From Callipepla californica brunnescens (lineage: Eukaryota > Chordata > Aves > Galliformes > Odontophoridae), in the NCBI GenBank assembly GCA_023055505.1, contig JALIRH010000113.1, positions 930,001 through 994,000 of the forward strand: 64,000 nucleotides of DNA. Reading direction: 5' to 3'. The position numbers were made by a program, and so were the translations under genes. Below are positions 34,617 through 48,100 of this stretch, one piece after another (the stretch's first letter is position 1; each line of letters starts with the position of its first letter). Under the pieces are notes generated by a model that saw only the letters and a program-made list of their open reading frames with translations, was not told the origin of the DNA and ran no database searches.

Positions 34617-37600
34617 AGATCCCTGTGCTCTTCACTTTCTCAGCAAACCTTCAACAGGATGAAATCTGAGTAGGAAGGCTCCATGTTCCTCTGCATCCTC
34701 TGGAAGATGCAGTTTTCACGCCAGCCACTATGATCAGGGTGCTCACCACATCCCTTGCTGGCCACCATTTGCTCTGGGAAAATATGTACAAAACCATAAG
34801 GTGGATCATGGGATAAACAAACTGGAGCCAGCCAGCAGCTTGGATGGATGCATCAGTAGACAAGGAGCAAGCTGCATGGCAAACCTGGTGGGAATTAAGG
34901 CAGCCCCGAGTTTCATTAACTCTGAATCAGATCTTCATAAAAGGAAGAAGATATCCTGTCCGGTGTGGCTGTGCAATGTGATCCTGTCCCAGTGATAGCA
35001 TAGGAGACATTTCCCAAACCCACGGGAACCAGGTGAATGAGAAGGGACAAGCCTGTGTTTGTGAGAAGAGAATGGATGGGTTTAGAGCAGAGCAAGAGGC
35101 TGCCAGAGAAAGAGAAGAAGGTACTAGGTGCAAGGAGAACTGTTCATTTGGTCTTAAAAGTGAGAGAAAGGACAATGCAATGGCACTTTCCACCAAGGTG
35201 ACAATGGGAAGCCTCAGAAACATATGGTGTTCATTAAGATCGGAAACAGGGAGGCTCTTCATGAACAACAGGACACAAAGGCACTTCTTCAGGTCATACC
35301 CAGTCACAACACTGCATGCACAAATTTCCAAAGGGAAGGGGAAAAAGAGCTTGGTCTGTGAGATGGAAATATGAATCATCTTACTACTAGTAAGCATTAA
35401 TACTAAGTTTTCCCTCACGTAATCACTTCAGACAAATGTCCTTGTAGGAAAGAGAAGAGTCTGTTGGAAAGGAACATGCTAGGGAGGCTGATAGAAGAAT
35501 GGAAGAGGTGGTGCTCCTGTCAGATAGATGCTCCAGGAACCTTCAGGAAAGGATCTAGGCCACCAGCACAGCAAACTTGTTCCTCTGCACGTATTCCCAG
35601 GGATGAAGTTGCCTGTAGGACCCCCTGAGCACTAAGGTGCAAATACAGACCAAAGATAAGCAGCACAAGCCAGAACTGGGGTTATGTCCTTTCATATCCA
35701 AAGGCAAATCCGAGAGAAAAATTCAATAAGCCCTGAGATAACGATGTGTGATGCTAGATACTGTCCTGCTGGCTAGGACTCACCAGAGGCCACAAGCACT
35801 GTCCACAAACATGGGGAGATGACACATACCCAGCTCAGCTACTCTTCTCATGAGATATGAGGGAGTCACAAGAGCTTCCCCAGCATGAATGAATTAAAAG
35901 CACTGCTGCAAGGAGGGATGAAGAGATCTGTTTCCTGAGGTCAGCTATTGTAATTAATTAAAACACTGCAGCAGAGATCAAGGGATCAGGACTCCAACTT
36001 AAGGTGGCAATTACCAAACCTCAGAACCTTCCAGGATACTTACAAAATCAGTTCTCATCTCTATATGAAAATAATTGTGCCATGGTTTTCCATTGCAATG
36101 AAGAGTACCACCTAATCTGAGAAGGTAGGAGAAAAGATCTGTCTGCCTCTGCAGCTGAAGTCTTTAGTTCTGGTGCTGTTAAGCCACTCCTGCAAGAGGG
36201 AAAAAGTGTCTCCAGTTCACAGAGACATTTCTGCGAAGTGGGAAGCTTTCTTTTGGAATGTATCAGGCAATGTGTATTTTTATATGTCACCTAAAGATGA
36301 ATGCACTACATCTGTGCAAAAGCTCTTCTTTTGGACTGACCTGTTTCAAGAATAAACCAAAAAGCCTCTGAAGAGACACAGTCCACAAAACCCAATGGCT
36401 ATTAAGTTCAATCGGATGCCTTCTGGCAAACTGTGTTAATAGTTTCCTCAAAGACTCTTTATTGGGGAAAAAAATGTGTAGAAAAGGTTTAAAGCCTGGA
36501 GCATCATTTCTAGAGCTTTTTGTGTGACAATGCTGAGAATGTCACTTGGTATGCATGATGACTAATGAGCTCATATTCAAAATTTGTTTGTATGTCTGTG
36601 TCAAGACCACGCTCACTTTTGAACAAATGTTGCTCAACATACTTCACATGAGCTATGAAAGAAGTCCAGACTTGCCTTGAAGTGCACCACTTGCTCTGAG
36701 ACTTGAATCATTCCATTGCAAACACTGTATGCAAAGTTAACAAAATGAAGCTCCCTGCCACCATCACTGATAACTGGGAGAGGCTGACACAGCCCTGTAC
36801 CTTTGCATGCTGCTGACTGGGCTTTGGGAAGAGTGGGAGTGACTGGGAGAGCTGGGGGCTGCAGGCTGGGAAGGAGCCCTGCAAAGAGTGGAGCTGCAGC
36901 CTCCAGCAAAGACACCCAAGGTTGGCATTGGCCCCACTGACTCTGGGACTTCAGGAGATCATTCCTATATTGGAGGGTCCCACCTCTGTATGCAGAGCAG
37001 AGCTGCCCTGCAGAGACAGTCTCACAGCCCACCCACGGGGCAGCGGCTGGGAATCACTGGCAGACACGCATTCCCAAACTGAAAAAATAATTAACCACCT
37101 AGCTTCTTTTAATTAAGATCTTGACTTATCCACCACTCCAGGATATGCGGATGTTTGGCTGCTGGGATGCATCAACACACCTGAGCACTGGAGGCGATTC
37201 CTCTTTGGCTTCGTACCTCAGTGTGCAGCAGAGCAGGGCTCCCACCCTGCTGTACTGTGCTCCCCACTTTATGCCATTGGCCACGTCTCTCAGTGTTTTG
37301 TTACTGATAATCTCTCAGATGCTGTCTATGTAGGAATTTTCAGATGCAAATGTTGGCGTCTTAAAAGTGTTCTGCAGTTCTGGCATTCTCGCATCAGCTG
37401 AGTGCCAAAGCAGCACACACTGTTTTACACTTACGTAAGGAGATAAAGTTCTTGCCTCAAGGATATGGTGTTCCTAACACAGAGATAACATGCTGGGAAA
37501 TGACAAGGAGCAGTGAAGAAGAGAGGTGGGGAGAAGGAAATGAGAGAAAAATAGAGAAGGAAACAAAAGATTAAAGTAGAGAAGAGAATGGGCAAGGTAC

Positions 37601-38027
37601 TGCCATGGGAGGACAAACTGGATTTTTCATTTCGGCGTGTGAGGTGTTTTCCCCAGGTTATCTGCCTTTAGGATCTTTTAACTTTTTTTTTTCTTGATCA
37701 TCCTCTTCTCATTCTTCACCTCCTTAGGAGCATATTTTGCCTCCTCCAAGTAAGACTCAGCTCAGTGCAGAAAAAGATGAGGATAGTGATAGAAATGGCA
37801 GGTGACTGACAACAAATGTATCCCTTCAGTTTGCCTCCTCCTCCTCCGACTTGGTTTCTGTTATTCAGACCTACTAGGTACAGCATCTCTGACCAAGAAA
37901 TATCTATTAGAATCCTTGTCTTCTGCTTGAACCAATGACCCAGCATCTGGCCTGTGAGTGTCCCTCCCAGTGCTCCCAGTGCCTCTGAAAAATGCTAATT
38001 CATTCTAAATTCAAATTATGTTGTATC
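34617..38027. other. Intergenic, no gene recognised
   Basis: No exon, RNA gene or known repeat seen. Open frames up to 163 codons (minus, 34927-35418) show no domain. Confidence 0.55.
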
Positions 38028-38072
38028 AATGATTATAAAACAATGATTGTAAAACAATGGTCATAAAACTAT
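38028..38072 (+). repeat. Three-copy ~16-bp tandem repeat
   Basis: Units of the form (A/C)AATGATTATAAAAC recur three times with small changes (CAATGATTATAAAA, CAATGATTGTAAAA, CAATGGTCATAAAA), just 5' of a CR1 fragment. Confidence 0.8.
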
Positions 38073-38125
38073 TAAAAAATTTTTTACTGAAATTCCTCTT
38101 TATCCCTTAACACAGGCAGGTCCGT

Positions 38126-38500
38126 CCATCTGGGACTGTTTAGTCAGGAGAAGAAGAGGCTCAGGGTAGACCTTGTAGCTCTCTACAACTCCCTGAAAAT
38201 AGACTGTAGACAAGTGACCATCCTCTTCTCCCAGGAAACATTACAGGGTGAGAGGTGATGGCCTTAAGTTGCACCAGAAGAAGTTCAGGTTGGATATTAG
38301 GAAGATTTCTTTCTCAGAAAAGCTGGTGAGGCATTGGCACATACTGCTCAGGGAGGTGGGGGAGTCACTGTTTCTGGAGGTGTTCAATAACCGTGGAGAT
38401 GTAGCACTGAGAGACATGGTCAGTGGGCATGATGGGGATGGGTGGATGGTTGGGCTGGATAGTCTTAGTGATCTTTCCAACCTATCTGATTCTATGATAA
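38126..38500 (+). mobile_element. CR1 LINE, 3' part (~375 bp)
   Basis: Plus-orientation CR1. CTGTTTAGTCAGGAGAAGAA encodes the LFSQEKKRLR block; later GGCATTGGCACATACTGCTC corresponds to RHWHxLL; the 3' UTR ends CCAACCTATCTGATTCTATG. The frame is broken near the start, and an 88-codon part remains open from 38248. Confidence 0.93.
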
Positions 38501-38666
38501 GAATTTGGGTTTGATTTAATTGTTCTTCACTAGTTCAAGGGCATGTTTGCTGTCAGGCCTAGCCCAGCCCTGGGCATGTGCCCATTGCACAAAGCAACCG
38601 CACAGCAATGTCCTATTAACACTGTCGGAGCTGCAACCAAGGCACAGGGAGGGTGTGTGCAGTGTT

Positions 38667-38718
38667 GGCAAATAATTGTATGCATTTTGATATATTGGCT
38701 AAACAAAGTCCCGTGAAC
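38667..38718 (-). repeat. Unclassified dispersed repeat, copy A
   Basis: 52 bp whose reverse complement matches 56072-56123 at about 45 of 52 positions. Shared core on the minus strand: TTTAGCCAAT, then ATCA and TGCATACAAT, and ATTTGCC. Not CR1. Confidence 0.7.
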
Positions 38719-39139
38719 AGCAAAAAATATGCAGACTCTTGTAGCCAATGCATACCTGTACAAGAAGGCAGTGGAGAAGGTTCATCAGTGATCTTTCTGT
38801 TGAATTATCAGAGCTTCAAGGAAGAAAGACTGAATATTTCCATACTCGGCCCAATTCCTGTTGGTCTTGGACAGGTTTAGTTTTTAGAAGCGCAATAGGA
38901 AGGCATAATATTGGGAATTACTAAACAAAATGCACACAGACTATCAATAAGATGATGCAGCAGGAAGCTTTATGGGGAGGATAAGTCTTCAGGAGGGAAG
39001 GAGAAATACTGAATACCCAGTGCTACTTGGAGCACTACTGTTGGAATGGGAAGGTCCCATTTAAACACAGATCCCAGTGATAATCCATCTTTTGCATCTC
39101 ACCCTGCTGATCTTAAGAATGTTGTTCAGTACTGATTAC

Positions 39140-39262
39140 TCTTCTGGTCTGAAGCGTACAGTACTTCAGATGTGGCCTCACCAGGACAGAGCAGAGGGGG
39201 AGGATCACCTGCCTTGACCTGCAGGCCACACTTTTTTTTATGCACTCCAGGATCTGTCTTGA
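39140..39262 (-). mobile_element. CR1 ORF2 fragment
   Basis: The minus strand encodes ECIKKSVACRSRQVILPLC and SVLVRPHLKYC, the typical CR1 ORF2 C-terminal block, in one frame for about 50 codons. No CR1 3' end is attached, so this is an internal piece. Confidence 0.9.
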
Positions 39263-39982
39263 TCTCTGTATTCCTAAAATGAAGTTATATCTCCCCAAAT
39301 CCGAACCTGGAGAGCATAGAATCTGTGTTTTTTTTCCCAAAGAAGAAAGACAATTACTTTATCGTGGCTGGTCTGTGATAGCATTCATCTTCAAAGATAA
39401 AAGATCACCATAATACATCTTTTTCTAATATTAATACAGGCTTATTTGGCAACACACCACTTAGAGCATCGGTCTATGAAAATAGCATGTTATCATGAAG
39501 CCATGTTATAAGGATAGCCTGAAATTTTATTGCAAGCATGAGAAGATCATTTTCTATTTAGGTCTGATGCATGCTAATGGCAAAAATCTGATGTGAAGTT
39601 GTTCTCCACGCAGGCTCACAAAGGCACTGCAACAATCAGGAACTGGAACTGCCTATTTGTTGCAAATCCATCTCCACTTCCCATACACTGACAGAAAAGG
39701 TGTAGTCCTCAGTGCCTGGTGGATCACACCTGCACCTGCCTGGTTTTGTGTGTGGAGTTGGTCATTTGGGGTGTCAAAATGGTGAAGGTAGGCCTTGGGA
39801 GTATTTCTGGGTCTGTCTAATCTTCTGTTTTAGCTGATGAAAGAAATTTGGTTTTGACAAAGAGATCAAGGAAAGAAACAAAAATTACGTTTTGATCACA
39901 AGTTTTCATCCTAAAAGCAAAGTAGAATTTTCTAGATGAAATTAAATATTTGCTATCATTTAATTTTTTTTACTGAATTGTG

Positions 39983-39998
39983 AAAAAAAAAAAAAAAA
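39983..39998 (+). repeat. A16 homopolymer
   Basis: Sixteen A residues; no LINE or SINE body is recognisable upstream. Confidence 0.95.
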
Positions 39999-41520
39999 GC
40001 ATTTCTGGAACAAAAATGGGGATGAAAATAATAGGGATTTGAATTATTTTAATAACGTCTCACAGAAATTATAAGATCCTGATTGGATCCATTTGCAGTG
40101 GACTTAAGGATTCACCATTCCCATTGCAGCTCTACCCTTGATGCTGAACATCTGCAGCCTTGCTTGTGTTTAACCAAGAGCACCAGATGAGACAGAAAAA
40201 TGAGTGATTTCAAACAAGTCAGAGACGTTCAGAGGAAGCTTTTAAACGGACTCAGCACAAACACCTTTTGAGGGGCAGCAAGATGACCTTTGCAGTATTT
40301 AATACATTTTTATCAGCTTCCCTGAGCTGACAGTTTAGAAAGCTACAGCTGCAAGGAGACAGGCAAGCTTTATTTGTAACAGCTGTTCTGAAAGCCCCGA
40401 GTAAGGGGAGAGAATGAGCCTTCCCCTCACTGTTAGAAACACCCAGCGGTGACTAGGTTGTTCAGAACAGACTGTTCTCATTAAGCTGTCCTCCTCATCC
40501 TCCCTGCTCTGAATCTGGGGGAATTTTGAGTGACTGCCCAGTGGGCTTTGCACTGGTTTGAAGCAACCCGAGGCAGCTCTCCTTTCCACGCATGTCCAGT
40601 TCCTGAGCTCCGTGCCTGTTGTTTCTGAGGGATGTTGAGATGTGGTTGAGGTTGAAGCTCAGGTCTGTGCTATGGGCATCTGCAGGCAACGAGGTGCAGT
40701 GAGGGTGTGTCCCTGAGCTGCGACTCATGCTGCTGCCACACTCCTTGTCTGCTGCACTGAAGCTCATTTACAGGTGGAGGTGATCTTCCAGCCTTATTTA
40801 CAGGTTCAAAGAGACACCAAACTGCAAGCTTTATCAATATGCAAGAGGTGAATTTATAACATCTTTGTGTTTTCCAGCACATTCCCACACTTTTCCCATT
40901 TTTCTCCCTTCTGAAGCCATGATGCACTAGAGATTTCCCGTGGACACGTGTGAAGCTGGGGACCTGCCAAGCTTGCATAGCTTATTGATGAAGAAACTGA
41001 GGCATGTGCTGGCTGCATGCCTGGCCATAGTGAAGCAATGATCAGTAATGAGAAATAATGCCCACGCGACTCAGCTGCTGCCTTCAGCATGGCTGCCCAC
41101 ACAGCCAGGTACTGGCCATTAAACAAGATGATTAATGCCTTGGCAAGTTGGTATCTAGCCTAGCAGGCTGGTGCTTCCTTTGACATCTTTGGCTGCTCTG
41201 AGGTTTGTAGCTTTTTAGATTTTTATTAGTGATTTAATAGGTTTTCAATCCCTTGCTTCATGTGTTTTTTATTAATGATAGCTCTTTGGAATACCATTCT
41301 TAGCTGATTTCCCTAGTAAATAAGTTTAACACTCGCTTGGTTTCCTCTAGATGCTTATTGCAGTAGGTGTGTGATCCACTGTTGCTGGCTGTCACTCTCT
41401 GCTTTGGAAGAGTACTTTAATAATGTTACTTGGCTCTTCAGAATGGGGAGAAGAAATAGAGCCAAATAAACATGCAACGGTAATGCAGTCAAAGCAGAAC
41501 CACAACCTGGGTTCTTTTAC

Positions 41521-41553
41521 AAAAAAAAAAAAAAAAAAAAGAAAGAAAGAAAA
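41521..41553 (+). repeat. A20(GAAA)n tract
   Basis: Twenty A residues followed by three GAAA units. Avian CR1 leaves no poly-A, so this is either a simple-repeat expansion or the tail of something not recognisable. Confidence 0.95.
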
Positions 41554-44500
41554 TTGCATAAGCCTTAATTTCCCTTTCATTTTCTTAAGAAACATACTGG
41601 AAACATCTATTCAGCCATACAAGTGAAATTGAAACAAAGAAATAGAAACACCAGGCGGAAAGAAGGCATTTTCCCAGCTTAGGCGTTAATTAAGACCAGT
41701 CAAAGAAAGCTGCTTCAAAAGGGAAAAGGAAGCCAGCAGTAAGCACGGCTGCAACTGCTTTTTGTAGGATATAGCAATGACATGTGTGGCAGACAAAATC
41801 ATAGCATGCATTAATGCAACAGTGTTAGTTCAAAGGGCACAGTGAAAAAGTTGGAGGCAAAACTGAAATTACTGCATAATAGAATTGTTTCTCTAGCAGA
41901 TTTGTCAGCAATGGTATGGGACAAAGAAACTTGTTTAGCAGAACATGATCATCTGGAGAACTATAATCACTGCTGGTTTAAAGATAAAATCAAAGGCCTC
42001 GAGAGGAAACCAGAAGCAGACATAAAAATATGCATGGTTAACTGCTGAAGGTGAGAGGTTTGCATCCCTGTGAAGCAGCGCATAAAGAAGTTGCTGCACA
42101 CTGCAAGTCGCTCGTGCCCCCTCGTTTTCCCTGGCTGAAAGCCTGCATGAGTGTGCAACAGCCCTGCTGGCTTTCCTGGGCATCCCAACAGCAGAGGAGA
42201 GCTGGGAACTGGGCAGTAGAATTTATTCCCCCCCCTACAAAAGCAAAAACAAAATAAGCTGAGTGCAGTCTACCACGTATCTTTATAAATATTTTGTACA
42301 ATTTAAAAAATGGGTTTGTCCAGCAGCAGAAGACAGGACTGTTATTACATTCTTTACACACACTTTTGGTCTCACTGCTGTTCAGGCAGTCTCTGATCCA
42401 GCTGTCTGAGAAACCAGCTGGTACTTTTCTGCTTCTCTGATGGGCAATTCAAACTCTCGCTTTAGGAATTTCCTAAGTCCCTTAATCTGAGCTAAGCAGC
42501 ACGTATACGTTTCTAAAAGACCATGGTGACTAAAAGGAAGTTTCCTAAAACCAAGATAAATATCAGTCCTTGCTTTATTCTGAACTGTCATACAACACGG
42601 CGAACAACAGAGTAAATTAGTGATAATTTACTGCTAAGAAATGCAGCCCTTGGAAAGATGTGACTGCCACAGTGGGCAGAAGAAGCCATTGCCCTCAGGA
42701 AGGCTTTAGAATCAAAAACGTATGAATAAGTAACACAAAAGTGTGTTGCTTACATTTTAGTGTTAAGGTGATGCGACTAGCAAACTGCAAGTTTCAGTTC
42801 ACACATGTTTGTTGGGTGGCTGAAGTAAATGACGTACTCAAACCAGCAGGAGCTGCTGTGGGCCAGCAGGTGAGTGCCACGAGCTCGGTGCTCCTTAGTA
42901 TAGAAGTGGCTTTCAGAGGCTGTTTTCATGGTGCTTTGTAGGTACATGCCTATTTGTTCTACCTGCAGCTGGTTGCCCAGACCTGGCTTGTGTTCAGTGA
43001 TTTCACATTAGAGGCAGAAAAATCATGAGTTTGCCTGCAAAACTACCATAGCAAACTACCTGGAGTTGTGCTGTCACTGGTGTAAACAGCAAGCAGCGCT
43101 TTGAGTGACATTACACGAACATTCATGGTCCTTCCATTCAAAAGCTCTGGTTTCATAAATAACCCACATGATCTCTGTGCTGACAAGTGGTGTAGCTCAG
43201 ACTTTCTGTGACGTCAAACCCCAGGCCAGGGTTGAAGAGACAGCTGCAGCCCACAGCCAAGCTGGAAGCCATACACCATCATGAACAAAACAGTGTTTGC
43301 CCCTCATATACCCATGGGCTTTCTGTTTGGGGTTACTGTTCTAATAATGACTCTCTCTGTGCTTGGTGAGATTGCTGCAGAGGGAAGGCCATAAGAGCTG
43401 GGGCAAAGCACTGACTGCAGGCCGAAGACTTCTGGGGTTGGTGCCCATAGGCCCATGGGCTACAAAGATGGGTTTTCTGGCAACACCAGGCTTTGCTGCC
43501 CCTGTGAGCCCCAGTGTTACGGTCTGCAATTCTCAGTAACTAAATCCTCATATTAGCTATTAACACTATTCTGAGTCCAAGCAACACACAAGACATTTAT
43601 TTGCCTAACACTGTCGGTAGGTAAATATGTTAGTGGGGCGAGGCACTCTTCGTGTAATCACGGTGGGAACCAAGGGTACAATTAAAAAGCTTCAAGTTAG
43701 TTGTGTTCCTTAAAATATGACTTTGGCTTCCTGAAGAGCTCACCTGTATGCCAACCACCTGACTTCCCAAACTAGCTGCACCACTCCTGCTCTGACTGCT
43801 GGGAAGATGTCCCTTTTGTCAAAATGTTAAGGCTGGAAAGCTACGCTTGTGAGGAAGCTGGTGGCCCATACGTGGAGTCATTTTCAGTTTTCCCAGTGAA
43901 GTGGGGGATGAAGTTGCATTCATGTTGTCAGATAGCAGAGATTTGTGGCTGAGTGTAATGCAGTTTCAGTAATAAATATTTCTGTTGATCAGTCTAATTC
44001 TTTTGTAGCTCTGTAGTCTCAGCAGCTTGTAAAGAATGGGAACTGAAGAACAATGTTAGTCAGTGCTGGGAGTTCATTCCTTCTTCTCTTATTCTCACAC
44101 ACGAGCGGCCCCTTTAAGACACTGATCTACAAATGACGTGAGTCTGCAACAAGCTCCAAGAGCAGCAACCAGTACTATATTTCAATCACCAGCATCTCAT
44201 TTTTAGGCTTATTTATCATGCTGCTGATCAAAGCACCACTGCCAAGTTAGCACTTAGGGGAGGGCACTTGGATGTGGTGGTGGTGGCACCACCTAAGCTC
44301 CAACTCATGTTACAGTCATCCTAAGCTGGGTGTTTACCTCAAGAACTCTATTTCTTATTTTTTTTATTATTTCGCTTTTGGGAAGATGGATGGCATTTTA
44401 AACTTTGTTACTGCTTTTTGTTGTTTTGTTTTTTAGTTAATGAGAGCTCAGCCTGCCCTGATGGTGATGTCCTGGTGTGTGCTGGCTGGGCCCTAACAAA

Positions 44501-44910
44501 AACTGCCAGTTCCAAGTGGGGAACATTCAGATCATGTCCCTGCTGCATGATCTGTTGCCATGATAAAGCTCGTTCCAAATGCAGATTTAGGGTCTGTTTA
44601 GCAGAACAAAATGCCTCCCAGAGATGCCCCACTGGTACTCCAGTTTTTTGGTGCTGGCACAGAGGTCTCTGCACCGAAGAGGTGTCCTGTGCTATGGGAA
44701 GCCACCAGTTGACCTTTGGAATTAGGCACATGATGCATTCAACACATGGGTCTCTGTAAAAGCATGAACAAAGGGGTCATGCTGCCTCAAGCTGCTGGGT
44801 CCTAAGTTGTCTCTGGTCCTTCTCTGTGTACAGAACTGGACAGCAAAAAGGAATTTCAGTTTTGGGGGGTGAAAGTTTAATACTGCAGAATAAGACCCTG
44901 AATGATATTT

Positions 44911-45112
44911 CATAGAATCGTGGAATCATTTGAGTTGGAAGGGATCCTTAAAGGTCATCTAGTCCAACTCCCCTGCAATGAGCAGGGACAACTACAGCTC
45001 CATCAGGTGCTCAAAGCCCTGTCCAACCTGACCTTGAGCCAGGGACAGCGCATCTACCGCATCTCTGGGCAACCTTTGTCATTCTGCATTTGATAAAATC
45101 GCTTCTTAACAA
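44911..45112 (-). mobile_element. CR1 fragment (~200 bp)
   Basis: The plus strand begins CATAGAATCGTGGAATC and continues GAGTTGGAAGGGATCCTTAA, then AGGTCATCTAGTCCAACTCC and CATCTCTGGGCAACC. This is the reverse complement of a CR1 3' UTR and the adjoining end of ORF2. Confidence 0.93.
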
Positions 45113-48100
45113 GAGGGGCATGTCTCTTCATGAAGTGGAACCCTTCAAAGTGGTCCTAAATGGTCCTAGGAAGGCTCAAGCCTCTGATGGGAATGGCAGG
45201 AAGCGTCATCCTCCATCCATCTCTGACATGAGAACAAATTGCAGCCACTGCGTGGCCAAATTATCAGAGCTAGTGTTTGCACTGAGCGCAGACTCAGGGA
45301 AATTTGCAATTCCGACAGCAGATGGCACAATCCTAACGCTTAAACCAACTTGCAGGGCAGCCATGGGGAAATACTTCCCAGGATACAAATCTGAAAGTTC
45401 GTGGAAGGGTCCTATGGAGTAAGTCGACTGATATGTAAACGTAAGTAGGCTGTTTTTGGAAATAGCATATTTTCTCTTCAGGGGAAATAGCATTTTGGAG
45501 ACAACTTGGTAGCAGTGGTGTTTATTTCAAGCCTCTCAGGTGTTGCTGTCAGTTTAAATGTAATGACTATTTTGTTTTATTTTTCTGCATCCATAAGGTG
45601 CTATTTGAATTGTCATTATATAAAGTAGAAACAATTTATAGTGGCCATAGCTACAAAGAAATTCTGTTTAGTGGGAGGGAAGTGAAACTCTACAACTATT
45701 TGATTGAACATTTAATTTGCTTCCATGCAGACCTAATCTGTTTCTTAGTTAACATCCAGTATCTTACAGAATTAGGCATGAGCAAAATGGCAAAATGTTC
45801 CTAGTGTTTGTAATTTTATGACCTAAATGAGATATGTCAGCTCCCAGAGCCCCAGCCCTACTGCCCACAAATGAGCACAGCAAAAAGCATTTGGATTCCA
45901 TTATCTTCAATGGGATTGTTAGGCAAATGTTCTTGTTTTGGCACTCATTATACAAACAAGTAGATATGACCTTGAGATTTTCCCTTAATGGGCAGTATGG
46001 AAGTCTGGACATATAATTTAGGATGACCATTTCTTTGAGGTTTAAGGTTTTAAGAAGAAGCTAATCCATCTTTTTGATATGCTAAGAAATTGCTAGAGGA
46101 ACTGTCTAGTGGTTAGACCAGGAAACTATGAGTCAAGGCGTCTGTTCCCCACTTTGCCAATGAATCATTTCCTCTTCTTTGAGTCCCACAAAACACCCAG
46201 ACAGAATCTGTCCCCAAGTAAAACAAATCCTTTACCAGGTTAAGTCCTCATGCAACTCCCAGGCTTCTGCTTGTAGCAGAAACTCCAGTGTGTATTAGAA
46301 CTAGAAAGTTTTAAACATCAGCAGACAATAGTGTTGTGGTCCTTTATGTGAGTTCTCCCTCTGAGATTTCACTGAATCCAGAGCTCTGCTATCTGCCTCC
46401 CTGTGACAGGACACAGAAGCATGGTCTGCAGTTCTGTAGGCTTTGCAGAAGTGCAGAGAAAAATACTTTTGCCGTGCTAAGAAGCCGATCATTTGCATGA
46501 GCAATGTATAAGCACTGGAGTGTCCAATTCAGCTAAGAATCTGGGTGATTTTCTTGCAGTTAGAAAGGTTGCTGTATTCAGGCAGCAATTCAGACCACAT
46601 ATTTGATGTCTTTTTATCGAGATAGAATGAACTGTTTTCTGGAGATGCATATCTTTCTCCACTGTTCATAAAGGAGAATGTCAAGCCATTTTAATCTCAA
46701 CATAATTGCCTCACATCAGTGCTTGAATGGATGTCATCAACCAATGCCTCAGTCCCACCACACTCCTCTGTGTCCCTGACTCGTTCCCTAGGTGTCAGAC
46801 CACATTAATCACCAACTTATCAAGTATAACTGAAGTGTATTTGCCACCGTGTTCTACTGTCAAAAACTGCAGTTGCTGCTGATGTGCTTGCAGCTTCTGC
46901 ACATTCCCTGAGTCCACCATGGCTTCGCACTGGGGACCGTGCAGCTTCTCAGTTTGGTGACATTTGTCCAGGAACCAGCATTTTCCAAGAGGCAGAGAAC
47001 CAGTGTGATGCTTTAGTGTCCAGCTCATCTATTATCCTGTCCCATTGCTAATCAACCACACAAAAATATGTACACTCTGAGATAACAAGGACTAAGGGTC
47101 TTGCAGTTATTTTCCAGAGGGATTCCAGGCATTCTTGTATTTGCAGTAATTCCCAGAAGTTTACTTCCCTGCACAAGAGCAGCTCTCTACAACATTCAAA
47201 GAAAATACCAGTCCTGGATTGAATATCACAGCAAAAAATGTCTTGAACATTCGGTAGCCAGTGGAGGAAGAGAGGCAATTTCAGACAGGGAAAATATGAA
47301 AGAAACAATGCCTTAAACATGGAAATCATAATGGTCTATTCTTTTCTTCCATTGTTTGCCCTAAAAACAATTTGAACTGGAACTTTTTCACAAAGAAAAG
47401 AATTTTCAGTTTCATTTGCCCATCTGACTGTAAAAAGTCAGTTAGCATTGGACTGATGTATTCCAACTAGTGCATTTTTTTCCTTCTTATCTGTCATCAG
47501 AGGTTGTTGTGGTTTGGGTATGTGAAGGTAGGTATGCAGGCTGTAGATGTTTACATCTGATCTAGCTGTTTTCAGCTCTGCTTGCTAATGTTTCTACTGC
47601 ATGGTATTTCTTATCCTAATGTAGAGTAGGCCTAACGAACAGCACCCTAGCAACGCTTGTGTCTCTGCCAAAAACAAGTGGTCATCAGCTCTGGTGTAGA
47701 TACCTGCTTTGCAAATGCCTAAAATCAGGTGGAATAAGTCTTATGCACCAAGCTTGATGCTATAAGCCCTGATTAAGCAAAGCACTTCATGATAGCATAA
47801 AATAAAAGCCTAAACTTAGACACTTCACTTAGTTAAAGCCTCAGTTACTTAAGGAATGAGCAAACAGTCTTCAGAGATCAGAGCAGTTAGACTTTCACAA
47901 GGCTCATGTTGGATTTCCACCGTGGAGCTTTTCCATTCCACTACAAAAAAAAGTTTTCTTCCTTCAGTTTTTTCCCCCAAGCACGCTTATTTCCAGCCCC
48001 TCCTGGCATTTGCTCTCCCTGTTCGAGTCACACATAGTGTGGCCCAAAACTGGGGCCAGCCAAGCCAGAGGCCCTGTAGGCCGTGCAGACTTGTGGCACT

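Larger units (their letters stand above)
39263..44910. other. Intergenic, no gene recognised
   Basis: Holds an A16 run (39983-39998) and an A20(GAAA)n tract (41521-41553). No exon or recognised transposon. Open frames reach 113 codons (plus, 44418-44759), without a domain. Confidence 0.6.

Noticed and set aside
39983..39998. A16 run taken as a retroposon tail
   Set aside because: No body, no flanking duplication seen; most likely a simple repeat.
45090..45422. 110-codon frame starting in a CR1 tail
   Set aside because: Begins inside CR1-derived sequence and shows no homology beyond it.
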